From Takifugu bimaculatus (taxonomy: Eukaryota > Chordata > Actinopteri > Tetraodontiformes > Tetraodontidae), in contig CP034975.1 in the NCBI GenBank assembly GCA_004026145.2, positions 2,458,398 to 2,522,397 of the forward strand: 64,000 nucleotides of DNA, read 5' to 3'. This document shows positions 1 to 11,100 of this stretch, piece by piece (position 1 is the stretch's first letter; every line of letters begins with the position of its first letter). The notes beneath the pieces are model-generated. The model had not been told where the DNA came from and ran no database searches. It was given only the letters and a program-made list of their open reading frames with translations. Position numbers and translations under genes: made by a program.

Positions 1-2093
1 TGGCATTTACATCTGCTTGGTTACTTCCTTTCAAACGTTGTGTGTTTAGCAAGTTTCGAAATCTTCTCTTGCTTATGAATGCGTGCTAACATCAGGTTCG
101 TGTTATTGTTTCATGGTTTGATATCACAGGAGATGGTGGACTGAGCCAGTCCTGTCCACGGCTCTGAATTAATCCAGAAAGATTAAGTGAAAGGAGTGTA
201 AATCCACAAATGTTTACCCCTACGTGTCTGGTCTGGGCTCAGTACGTCATGTGTTTGCAGGAAATTGCATTTCTATCGATGAATATTCCCAGTGTTCTTG
301 GTCGAAGAGAACTCTTAGTGCAGAAAATTCAACTGGACTTCTTGAAGTTTTTTGCATGTATGTTGATCAGAAAGGATTTGCATTCTTGTACATCCCCATC
401 CCCACATGCGATCGATTCTAGCATTCTGACAAGCAGGATAAATAAATACCTTTGTGTTCCTGGCCTCGGCACAGGGAGGAGGATTTAATGGAAGCTTCTA
501 TGGGGCTTTTATCATGAAAGGGCTCGTGAAGCTCTTTCCTGTCTCTTATCCAATACAGGATCCACTACGCCAAACAGGGATATGCATAACCTTTTTTTAT
601 ATGTGCATGGACCTGTCATTCCATGTATTCCAAGTGCTGCACAGTTGGGATTTATATGTATGATTCCGCTCTTGTCCTTCTTTTCAGGCTGAGCACTTGA
701 CTTATCTCCCTCGTGACAATAACTGCTCGTTGCTGTCTGTGCTGGTTTTGTGTGTGCGAAGGCATTGAGATCTCTCTGTCACCTGCCTCCATGTACCATC
801 ACTGTCAGTCGGACCAAGGTTGTGCTTCCCACCCAGTCAAGAATATCAGCTTTACCTCACCTTTCCCATCTAACCTTTCATTCATATGGCGACTGCATTT
901 GGAATCTGTTACTTCAGATGAAACTGCACATTTCTGCTTAAGCTTTCTTTCTTCTCTAACTTGTGTTGATAAATCTTTGTGAACTCTAGCCTCTGCCACA
1001 ACTTCAAATACGAATATTTCTTTTACAACTATCCGGTTGGACCCGACGACCTGCTGGAACAGGAGTTCTACTCGCGGGCTGCTGCTTCGCTGTCGGGTCA
1101 CCTTTGCGTGCCTGAGCAGTTTTATTCATCCTGTGTGAGGCTAACTTTTTTAGAATGCCATCGATCAAAAATCCATCGCACCCTTCCCACTCACCTTCTC
1201 AGAAGCAGCACAGACTTGCAGTCTAATGGAGGGTTTCTCTTCAGCCAGCTCTTCACTCAGTCACTGTCTGGAGAAGGAAGGCGCCTGATATTTTCTTTGT
1301 GAGGTGTTTTGGAACATAAATAAGAAGCATGCTAATGAGTCCTCAGTGCTGAGTGTTATCGCCACCACAGTTAACCCAGGTATCTCCTCTCTTCTGTCAT
1401 CAATCCAATGGCAGAGCCCTCCTGAATGAAAGCTTTAATTAGCCAGCCATGAAGCCAAATGTACCGGAATGAAATGCATCCCAGCCTATCCCCCCCCCCC
1501 CCCCGAGCGGGTTTGTGTGTAATTGATGATTTTTGTGGTAGAAACGTGACACACTGAGCAAAACTATGAAGCAAACTTTGCGGTGAAGATTTCTTCAAGT
1601 AGAGTATGATCAATTCAGACGGATTTGCCTTTGTCAAACCCCAAAATACCACATTTAGTCATGAAAATGGCAGCAGAGCAGCTCTGTGATCCCCCATTCA
1701 GTAGCTTTGGCTCACTGTCCCCTACTGTATACTGCTCTACTTTTTTCAAACTTCTGTCTGAGATGCTTTATTAAAGTAGAATAAAAGACTTTCCCTTAAC
1801 TCGTTCTGAGAGGCTGCACGCTGTTCGCAGCACACAGACGCTGCCTGACGCTGCAGAACCTCACTAGATGGGAGGGGATAAGGACCCTACGCTCTCATAC
1901 TGCATAAGCTGGAGATGCTTAAAACAAGGGTTGCATCATTAACGCCATCACGCTGTGGGCATCCTTATCTGTCAACAGCCGCCACGTTGGCAATCTCCAC
2001 ACTCGTGACAAAACAGACACGAGTTCTGTCACACTCCTTCTTGTCAACATAATTGGCTGTTCTTCCATTTTTTCCATCTTTGTTTGCTGGCAG
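1..2093 (+). other. bard1 intron or upstream sequence, no exon seen
   Basis: This stretch precedes the first bard1 exon visible here, and I read it as intron. I looked for the preceding BRCT1 exon, expected to encode a Cys-Met-Leu-Gly...Gly-Cys-Trp type motif and to end one base into a Trp codon, and found none. The upstream exons therefore probably lie before the window. A run of 15 C lies at 1490-1504. Short ORFs here show no splice-site context or recognisable motif. Confidence 0.5.
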
Positions 2094-2191
2094 GGGTGAA
2101 GACGTGTCTGCAGGCAGGAAAGTGGATGCCTGAAGCGGAGCACGAGGCAGGAGAGGGCCCGCAGCGCAGCCGCATCAACAGATGCAGCCTG
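2094..2191 (+). CDS. bard1: bard1 penultimate exon
   Basis: This exon is 98 nt long. The acceptor is ...tttgctggcag at 2093 and the donor is gtaaatg at 2192. The first two bases (GG) complete a Trp codon begun in the previous exon, and 32 codons follow. The encoded linker starts VKTCLQAGKW and ends with the BARD1-like EGPQRSRINRCSL, which joins directly to LPPLFDGC of the next exon. The incoming phase (one base before the junction) predicts an upstream exon ending in T. Confidence 0.85.
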
Positions 2192-3352
2192 GTAAATGAA
2201 GCACAGTCACCTGAAGTAGATGAGCAAACGTGTCCAGACTGGAAACTGTTGGGGAGAGCTCAGCCGTGTCCTGCACATGTGACCTGTGCTTTCTAAGGAA
2301 GGAACTTAAGCGCAGCGTTTATGAAATTTTGCATGTCTTGTATGAGGGCGGAGACAATGAACAATGAAGCTAAATGCAGAACTGTGAGCTGCACCTGTTC
2401 CGGGCAAAGCCAAGGATGCAGAGTAGAGAGTTTAAAATGAAGACATTAACGTCCCGCTGTCTCCGAATGCATATTGGAACCCCCGGCACTATCAGGACCT
2501 TGTGGGGGCTCATATCTGCTCACGTTCAACCATCAGAAAGAGCCAGAGAAGAATAAGACCCTGAACAGTCAACATATGCACTGACTAAGGTGTCATTGCT
2601 GAGAATAACCTGCTAGAAATCAGGGTGCATCATGGGTGGGTGCCCTAAAGAATCTCCAGTGGGGGGGGGGCAATGACAGGTGTTACAACCTGCCGCCTCT
2701 CTTTGACGGTGTGAAGGGATGAGTCTCGCTGATGGTGCATCTCTGATCATAAGCAGGCAGGAGTCACAAAGAGTTGAACACGAGGCGCCGTCACAGACAG
2801 GCTGACTAATAACGAAGGGATATGGAGAATATGAACATTGAATTATTCAGTCTTTCTCATAACAGGGAGGCTTAATTCCTTCTGCCGCAGCTCTCACAAA
2901 GACGTTTGATGTTGATGTTTTGAGCCGAGTGACATTTCAGAGGCGCGAGCAAGTTGGGAAAGGTCTTATTAGTTTTTTTTTTTAATGATTCGTCTTTCTG
3001 CAGCTGCCGCCGCTCTTCGACGGCTGCTTCTTCTTCCTCCTCGGGTCTTTTAAGTCGCCATCCAAAGACGAGCTCGCCAGGCTCCTCAGGGAGGGAGGAG
3101 GTCAGCTCCTGAGCCGACGGCCCAAGCCCGACAGCGACGTGACGCAGACGGTGAGCGCGGCCGCCTACCACGCAGCCGCCGGGCTCCGACCAGGCCCTGT
3201 GCACTCAGTACGTGGTCTTCGACCCGCGGGGGCGTCACAGGCCAGAAGTGGGGAGACGGGGGAAGGTGTGGTCGGCTCCATCCACATGGATCATCGACTG
3301 CATCGCAGCCTTCTCCCTCCTTCCTGTGCCGGACCCTCAAACTCTGGACTAA
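2094..3352 (+). CDS. bard1: bard1, 3' end (last two exons, partial gene)
   Basis: BARD1 is the nuclear partner of BRCA1. The heterodimer is a RING E3 ubiquitin ligase acting in homologous recombination repair, and the C-terminal tandem BRCT repeats of BARD1 help place it on damaged chromatin. Only the C-terminal part is in the window: exon 2094-2191 (linker between the BRCT repeats) and exon 3004-3352 (second BRCT repeat and stop). The exons join in phase 0 across a GT-AG intron at 2192-3003. I recognised the gene from the vertebrate BARD1 pattern EGPxRSRxNR, then LPxLFDGC, GGGQxLSRxPKPDSDVTQT, CTQY and a final Trp-bearing KVWxAPSxWxIDC. RING, ankyrin and BRCT1 exons must lie upstream of the window. 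The last exon carries a one-base frame disruption (see its entry). An ATTAAA lies near 3451 and AATAAA near 4982 and 5299, but I cannot assign the poly(A) site. Confidence 0.88.
2192..3003 (+). other. bard1 last intron
   Basis: This 812-bp intron runs from gtaaatg to ...cgtctttctgcag. It contains a G10 run near 2661-2670. The rest is unremarkable and I see no other gene in it. Confidence 0.75.
3004..3352 (+). CDS. bard1: bard1 last exon, BRCT2, with frameshift
   Basis: The exon follows the acceptor cttttctgcag-type site ending at 3003. Frame one (from 3004) reads LPPLFDGC..., GGGQLLSRRPKPDSDVTQT and AYHAAA up to about 3180. The BARD1 similarity then continues one base later, from GGC at 3182: SDQALCTQYVVFD, then GKVWSAPSTWIIDC, ending with TAA at 3350-3352. 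The exon is 349 nt, so one base is surplus to 116 codons including the stop. The extra base lies in a very GC-rich patch (GCAGCCGCCGGGCTCC). Read literally, the frame leaves BARD1 at about residue 59 of the exon and runs on to a stop at about 3403, which would destroy the BRCT2 fold including its key Trp. A base-calling error is the simplest explanation. A real frameshift or pseudogenisation is possible. Confidence 0.85.
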
Positions 3353-6300
3353 ACCCAATTTTATCATCTTCAGAATCACTGAAAACAAAGTCAACAGAAA
3401 TGTAAACAAATCAACGATGTGTCAATTATCATCATGGGCCAACTTTGAAATTAAAATTCTGTTCCTTATCAGTGACGAGGAGCTTCTCTCTCTCTCTTCG
3501 GCAGGACATGAGTCTTTATTTCACATCATGTTAGGACGGAGGCAGAATGGCTGCAGGACAAGTTCATCTGTTTCCTCAAGTCTGGATCATATGCAGCTTT
3601 TAACATGGCGTCTTATGTAAACAGCAGCTTATTAGCCCACAGAAGGGTTAAGAGAGGTCACACTGTTCAGATTCAGATTTAAGAACTTAAAAAGGGACAT
3701 GTTTCCATTCTCTCGCTTCTCCAGGTTCAGAACTTTCTGGCTCTTACCTCAGCGACCTGCTCTTTCAGTCAAATCCCAAAAGAACCCCGAGGCCAGAGGG
3801 ATACATATACAATCCCCCAACCATGTCCTGAATCTGCCCTGGATTCTGCTCCCAGCTTCAAATCCTGCAAAATTCAGTGATCACTCATCCCTAAACAGAC
3901 ATCCTGGGCGTGAGCAGAGGAGCAAAAAAACCCTTCACCATAAACTGTAAACGGTATAAAAACCATTTAGATAATTGGAACCAAACAAAAGCCACGCTAC
4001 AGAAACAAGAGAAGAACTAACCAGGGCAGCTAATTGCACTGTCAACTACACTGGTCTGAGGAGCGAGTGCTTCAGGAGGTCTTCTGCTGGCCTTCCCCCA
4101 AGATTCCATTTTCAGCGGGATTAGTGAGGGATGCACCTAATTGCTATTGATTGCTATGTGCTGCATAAAATTGCTTCCCTTTTCTTGTCCACGACGGGAG
4201 GTTGGAGAAGGCAATTAGCGGCGTGGACGAGATAGAAGTCCGACATGTAATGAAATAGAAAGGAGGAATGAACCTGGGAGTAATGTCCTTGAACCGGCTG
4301 AGCTCCACAAAATCGTTTTCCTTGTTGTTGTTCTCTTTCACAGCCTCTAGTCAAGAAATCATTTATTTATTTTTATAATCGATATTCAGGGGGGTGTCCT
4401 TGTGGCTTTCTTCCATCTTCCCAGGATTCCACTGAACTTTCCCTCCCAGAATTCCACAGAAATGATGTTTGTTTTCAACGTGCCCTCGCTGTTAAATGAA
4501 TTCCACCTTTCCTTTATGTTTTTATGCCTTCCACTACATGGAAATAGCATAAATGAGTGGAGTCCATTTAACAAAGCTATTTTCTTGCCAACAAATGACA
4601 CGGCATGATTTCTAGGTTGTTGTTTTTTTATACTCAGATTTCAGAATACATATATGTTTAAGATATTTACATATAGACAGCGTGGGGAGCACCAAGGGTT
4701 GTTAGGCTTTTGAAAAATCTGGACCCTTTTTGAAGTAGGACAGAACCTGTGACCACATTTGATACAATCATATGGGAATCAGAAACAGAAGCATCAAGTT
4801 AGTTAAACTGAGTCCATTTTAAAAACACGTCCTTGGTGCCCCCCCCCCCCCCCCCCACCAACCAACAAATAATACAATTGATTGTATATAACAGCCCCCC
4901 CCCCCCATCAGATAGTACACAGTTGGTTTTCAGGCACACTTTATGTAACAGTTTCATCGCTGAGAACAGAAGAACGGGCAGAAATAAACACACACAAACA
5001 AACAATCAGAGTCGCTGTCTGGGCCCACGTTGCAGAGATGGCCATGAACGAGCCTGCAGCGCTGGCGAAGGAAGCGACGAAAGACAGACGGGATTTGACA
5101 TTCTCAGACGTGCGCATCTGGCGGGGAGGGAGCGGAGCCAGATCTGTCCTTTAGACTGCAGAGATGGTGGGGAAACATGGAAATGGAACATCTGGATTTC
5201 ATGAAGGTTTGTAAATGTCACGCGCCGGCGCCTGAGGACATTAAGTCATCCTGTTTAGACTGACGTCATTAGCATCGTTGAAAGGACGCGCGGTGATGCT
5301 AATAAACCAGGGCGCCATGATGGAGTTTGACTTCCTCCACTGACTTGTTTGAACTCTTTCGTCTGACGGCGTGGGTGGATCATGTTGCCATCCTCGTTAT
5401 TTACTTAAAATAAGCCTTTTCCTGTCCGCTCTGACCTCCATCCTTGGCTTTGCACTTCAGCTAATTCACAGGGCGACGAGCTGGAATTTCTCACACAGTG
5501 CGAAGGTCATCGTGTCGTCGTGACTTTGCTCGATCTGAAGCAGCGGCCGCGCCCCTGAGCCTCCGGTCCCTCGCTCGCACCGGCTGAAATATTGCCAATA
5601 TTTCTTTCCGAGCACATATAGGCAGAGCAATCATGTGGCATATGAAATAATCCAGACGAATGGAGCTCATTTTATTAATCCTCAATTTTCCAGAGCGCCG
5701 GGGTTGTAATTGATAAACCGAAGGCGTCAGTTTTTGTTTTATGAGTGTGCAGACCTCGAGCTCAGATATATGAGGTCTGTCTCTCACACTGAGAGACACT
5801 AAATCACTGCAGCTTAATGAGGAAAATGACCCCCAACTCCGTTCCTGCATCCAACTCTGCCCATGCTCTCTTTCACACATCATTCTAACATGTTAGGTTC
5901 TTCCAAGATTGGGCTTCGCTTCCCGTTGCGGTAATCTTCGTTTTTCCTCATTGGTCTCTATCTTGTGTTCTTTATTAAGTATCGGGAGTCCATGTTAGCA
6001 AACCCATCCATCACTGTCCAGGAACGGGGTCTGAAAGGTTAACAGGAACGGCTTTTCTGGAAATGATGGGGGGGGGGGGTCTTTGTGATGAATGGAATGG
6101 AATGAATACGCTCACTGGAATTTTGCTTTGAATTAATGGCTGATATTTATCATGTCAAAATATTGTGTTCCAGCCCCCCCGAGGCCAGACCTCCTGGGGA
6201 CCCCTGAACACTGAGGCTGCACATTGCCTGGACATTATCCAAAGCAACGCTTGGGATTTGGAGAGATACGCTGGAGCGACGGGACGGGCGCGGCTTTGAG

Positions 6301-7175
6301 TTTAAGTGCTGGGGTGGCGTCGATACGCCCAGCCCCCCCCCCCCCCAAAAAAAACGCTTCCTCTTCAATTTTCCAGCCTTTTTCTGAGCATCTGCAGCTC
6401 CGAGCAACCAGCTGGATGATTCATCGCAGAATGCTCCTTGATTAAGGGAAATTAAAACGGGTGCCTCTTGGTTCACTAATTGCATTGATAACAAGTTCAA
6501 GCAGTTATTTGGGGGGGGGGTGGAGGATTGGAGAAAGAACAGGAAAAACAATAACACAATTAAGCCAGGAGGGGCTACCCCAACTCCATATTTGAATACA
6601 GTATTTTACACATCCTCACCGTTTAAATGACATTATAACAATGTCATAAATTAGCCCACACGTGTCGCAGCTAACAGACGCCGAAAACAGCCCACGTTCA
6701 TCGATAACCTCGTCAGTTTGGGGTTCGATCAAAGTTTCTAAAATTGCAATTCCTGCCACAGCGATAAAAGGACACAAACAGGAGCGCGATTGTGTGCGTC
6801 GTGTAAACAAGCTCTCAGTGATGCGCCGAAGGAAACAAAGTGCCGTTAAGTGTGCTTACAGTTCACCTTTGTTCTGCAAAAGATGGATACAACAAGCAGA
6901 CGACAGACGCACATATAGAAATACAGGTGAGCTGCTGTGGTTGCGGGACGGAGTCCAGGGGAGCGCGTAGAAACTTGGTTGTGAGTCTGGCACAGTCTGA
7001 ATCAGGCGGTCCCACCTGGGGGGCAGGTGCAGCCGTGAGACGAGTTCAAGGCTCTTCGCTCAAACGTCCGCACGTCATCATCCGTCAGCTCGCTTAGGAA
7101 TTGTGCTCCTGTCCTCTCCGTCGTAACAAAACACCGCGGTGGACGGGGCCTCCGTCGAGCTCCTCCACCCTCCCT
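3353..7175. other. interval between convergent bard1 and vwc2l (3' UTRs and spacer)
   Basis: This interval must hold both 3' UTRs. Candidate + strand signals for bard1 are ATTAAA near 3451 and AATAAA near 4982 and 5299. A candidate - strand AATAAA for vwc2l reads as TTTATT at 5971-5976. Several homopolymers occur: C18 at 4839-4856, a C run near 4894-4906, a G run near 6068-6080, a C run near 6332-6346 and a G run near 6511-6520. The block around 5590-5730 is AT-rich with homeodomain-like TTTATTAAT and TAATTG words and could be a conserved element. I see no additional gene. Confidence 0.6.
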
Positions 7176-7327
7176 CTAAGACAGCGTCTGGCCATTGAGG
7201 CACTCCCGCCGGACACACTGCGCCGGCTTCCACCAGTCCCCATTGTGGCAGCGGCAGATGGTGCAGTCGTCCACCTTCACATCGATTCCGGCTGGGATGA
7301 TCGTCGTTCCGGCGAAGCAATTTGGAC
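7176..7327 (-). CDS. vwc2l: vwc2l coding exon 3 (C-terminal cysteine module and stop)
   Basis: This exon is 152 nt. The acceptor on the - strand is ...cccatgcggcag followed by GTCCAAATTGC. The first two bases complete the Gly codon begun by the G at the end of exon 2. It encodes PNCFAGTTIIPAGIDVKVDD, CTICRCHNGDWWKPAQC and a C-terminus ending LNGQTLS, with TAG at 7176-7178. Larger minus-strand ORFs over this exon extend into intron 2 and are not coding beyond the splice site. Confidence 0.93.
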
Positions 7328-8084
7328 CTGCCGCATGGGAAGGGGGCGGGGGGAGGGGAGACAGTAAAGAAGGATTGAGAAAGGCAGGAAATGAGGCCCT
7401 CCCCAGAGCTCCTCTTTTTTTTGGAGAAGTGGAGGACTGAAGCAAAGAACTGGTGGAGTTCGGGGAGCCGGAGCAGACGTACAGATCTTTTCACGGACAT
7501 GCATCGGTGGGCTTGTTTTTGCAACACTGAAGCGCTTTTGTTAGTCTCCCCTTCTCCCCTGACACGGAGCGCTTTGCATCCTAATGTGCCGTGAGGAGAG
7601 AAGCCTGCCAGACGCTGGCTCGGAAATGCAGAGAAGCTCAGAGAGACGGGGGGGGGGGGGGGGGGGGGGGGGCGAAAAGGCAGATTTGTGAGGCAACTTA
7701 GAGGACAGGTGTTAATGACCGGCCCGGCTGAAGAACACCTCAGCAACTCTACACGCAGACCTCATCTGGAACAACCGCTATTACTCTGGATGCCTGAGTT
7801 ATTTTTAGAAAATACTCAAGTGTCTCCATCTCCTTCTCCTCTTTCTGCGCTTAAACTTTAGTTACTTTTGAGATTACGTGCTGCTTTGGTGTGGAAAATG
7901 GAGCATCGTTTTAAATGTATCGAAGACAACTGGTGCCAAGGACGTTTGGTACTTTTCAGGCCCTTTTTCTTTATAGCCTTCTATTTTCTCCTAACTGACG
8001 CTCCCACAGTTAAAGGGGGTGCTGGAGCCTGTCCCAGTCATTGGGTGAGAGGTAGGGCATGTCCCGGGACGTGTCACCTGTAAC

Positions 8085-8118
<34 letters not shown>

Positions 8119-11100
8119 GGGTCCTCACACAAGTTTGTGTGTTTGGGAGGAAGCTGCAGGGGCCAAACAGTCACAGCATTTAGCTTCTACAATGTGATCC
8201 CAGGTAATAACCTCTGATGACCTTTTTGACATGGTTTCACAAGACAAGACCGTCTAATAGCGATATAACCGTGAAAATTCAAATCAAAATCCCAATCAGA
8301 GACACAAACTTCTTTGGTTGGGAACATTTTTGGCCGTTGCTTGAGGAAGTCTCGGACTGCAGTGCGTCCCTGTGAGAGCAGTGCTTTCATTACTGGTAAA
8401 TTCCAGGGGAAAGGGCTTTATCTCGGTCCTTTCTTCCCCCCTTGGCGTGTTTTGAGAAGGCATATCTTTTTCCTCCACGTCTTTTAACAGAAAAGCCAGA
8501 AGGTGCCGGAATCCGCACCAGTTTTAATCATTTAAATGAAGCAATCAGTCGCTCGGTTGGTGTGACGGTGACTTTGGCTGGCTGTCGTAAAGTCAGCCCA
8601 CACGTCATAAACACCCACTCAAGTCTTGAAGACGGAGCAGCTTTTCCAGGTGATATTCAGACCTTTGATTTAGAGCTGAGTGAACAAGATGCTTCAGGTT
8701 AGCCGAGGATATTTATGTGCATTATTAGCCGATCACTTTCTCAGAATCTGCAGCTTTATTCGCTCTTTCCGGGTAATTTATTTGTCAAATGTGCACCATT
8801 GAGCTCCTGACCAATCCAATAAATAATACAGTCAATGATGGCTCAGTTTCTCCAAGGCATTTTCCTGGAATTAGGTGCAGCACAGCTCCGCTGCAGAGCA
8901 CCTGGTGGTTGTGTTTGTAGCAACATTTAGTCAGCTGCGATCAACTACCTCTTGTTATTCTCTGCAGGAACGGCGACATCACGCCACAAGAAGTGAGCAG
9001 CGATTTTTGTGTCAGTCACTTTTACGTCAAAGGCAGCCGGCTGGGGTGGTTCAGGCATCTGCTTCAGAGGCCTTGGAGGATTTCCAGGTTTGTCCAACTG
9101 GGAATAAACCCAACAGTAGACCAAGAATCCACTGGAGGATTAGGCGGTATGTCCCATCTGTCCAGGGATGATAAATGGACGTCACGTAGTCCACAAGTAG
9201 CCTGTTTCTGGTAAAAGAGTTCTTTTTTTGCCGACGATGCCGGGCTGTTTGTTTGCAACAGGAACGGTGAAGCGGAGCAGCCATCGTGATACGACCACTG
9301 CAGAAGCAAATAAGAAGGAAGATCTTTTTGATTTATGTTGAGCTTTGCTGTGTTTTATGGCTCAACTGAGTCTCTAACAGCTTGAAGATTAAAGTTTAAA
9401 AGACAAATCGAGCCAGTCGATAAATTCCAGTGTTAGTGTTTCACCAGTTTGCGGTCTTAGGGATTTAAACCTCCTGTAGTGTTTGATCTTGAATGAGGCG
9501 GTATAAATATCCGTGTGACTCTGGACCAGTCGGCTACCTACCCCCACCTGCAGCCTCAGCAGGGGGTGAGTCCCATCCTCGGTGTGGACCCGTTAAACCC
9601 CCTTTTATCCCAGCTTGGCGGAAGCTCTGGGAGCTTTTGCCAATTCTTAACTTCCATTGATCTGCCTCAGGACGGCTGGTACAGGTTACAGGACGCAGCC
9701 CGTAGAGGCCAATGTCAGGGCGGGGGTGCGATCCGTCGCCGCTGCCAACAGCAATTGTTCGTCTCCAGATAGATTTCTAGCCGCAAGGACACGGTTCCAA
9801 CGACAGGCCACAGTTCGAAGGTCATGCCATCACCAGTTAAATTTAGTAATGTTAGGATTTGTTTGTCCCGTGTCAGAACTGTCCGAGCATGTTATATTAT
9901 CCCTGACACGGCTCGAGGAGGGAAACTGTATTAGGACTCATTACAGCCTATTTGTTTCAAATTCAATTATCATCGTTGCCCTGAGCTCAAAATGCTGCCG
10001 TACGAACCCACAGAACCGTATTATGTTCAGAAAAATGTGTCAGTCAGACTATTTTCCCCGACAGCATCCAAGTATCCAGCTACTTTTGGCTAAAGCTAAT
10101 CGCTACTTTAAAAAGTGTGATTAGCTATAGCAGATGGTGTAATCATACTGACGGAACACTTGCCATTTTCAGATTACCTCTCATCATTTTCTATATGAAA
10201 GTTATATAATTACCATACCCCCTGATGAATTGACACTGTATTATTCATGATAAAGATTACAGCTGAATCAGCCGGGTGGAATGAATGTGGAGCCGGGAGA
10301 TAAGCGGCCGTACCGTCTGACTGCCGTCTCTTCAGCGAAGCGCTAACGGCCGCATCATCGGAGGGGCTGCCCGTCCTGTGGGAGGCAGACTGGCAGCGGA
10401 TTTGTTGGCTTTCGGGTCAGAAAAGACACGTATGCTACGCCTTTGAACCGAGCTGTCTTAAATCAGATTCCTTCAATGTGCCTTCAATTCTGTGGAACTC
10501 TAAAAAGGTGTAAATGTAAATGTAAATAAAATGCAGAACAGTGCACATCTACTTTGACATTACATTCACTATTAGTATGCTAATGCTTGCAAATCAGGCG
10601 CTGTTTAGATGCTAATGGTAAATAATCAGGCAGCACAAATCAGGTACGATGATTTGCAAGATATTAATAATATCCTGGTCTGATATGAATATAGATGATC
10701 AGGGTATGTGATCTCTAATCTGACTATTTTACTGACTTGTGTCTCTGTCAAAAGTGAGCTTCCATCCTGAAGATGCTAAAAGGATTCTTATTGGTGCATT
10801 ATTGCTCACACAGTAACTGGTCCCTGCTAGGGTTTCTAGAGTTAGCGTTGGTGACATCTACTGACATAACCTCCGTGACCGAGTCACAGCTCTAGTCCTA
10901 AAGCTACTGTTGAGCTGTTGCTGTTAGCATTGTTGAACTGAGCCGTTAGCTCTTGGATGGCTGGTAAAAGTTTGACCCACTCTCCATCCTCGCTTCAGTT
11001 TCTGTCATAAAATACCAACTCCTGGAGGTTTTCTGCCGCCCACTTTGAGGTCAGGAACTATGTTATCTGTTTCTCTGGGATATGAGGGAAGCACTGTTGT

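Noticed and set aside
966..1140. ORF around 979-1302 considered as an upstream bard1 exon
   Set aside because: The peptide does not match BARD1 BRCT1 or ankyrin sequence, and no proper donor in the needed phase was found.
2872..3409. Minus-strand ORFs over the bard1 last exon
   Set aside because: They are antisense shadows of a GC-rich coding exon.
7078..7746. 222-codon minus-strand ORF overlapping vwc2l exon 3
   Set aside because: It is in a different frame from the conserved exon, runs across the splice site and a poly-G tract, and its length equals VWC2L only by coincidence.
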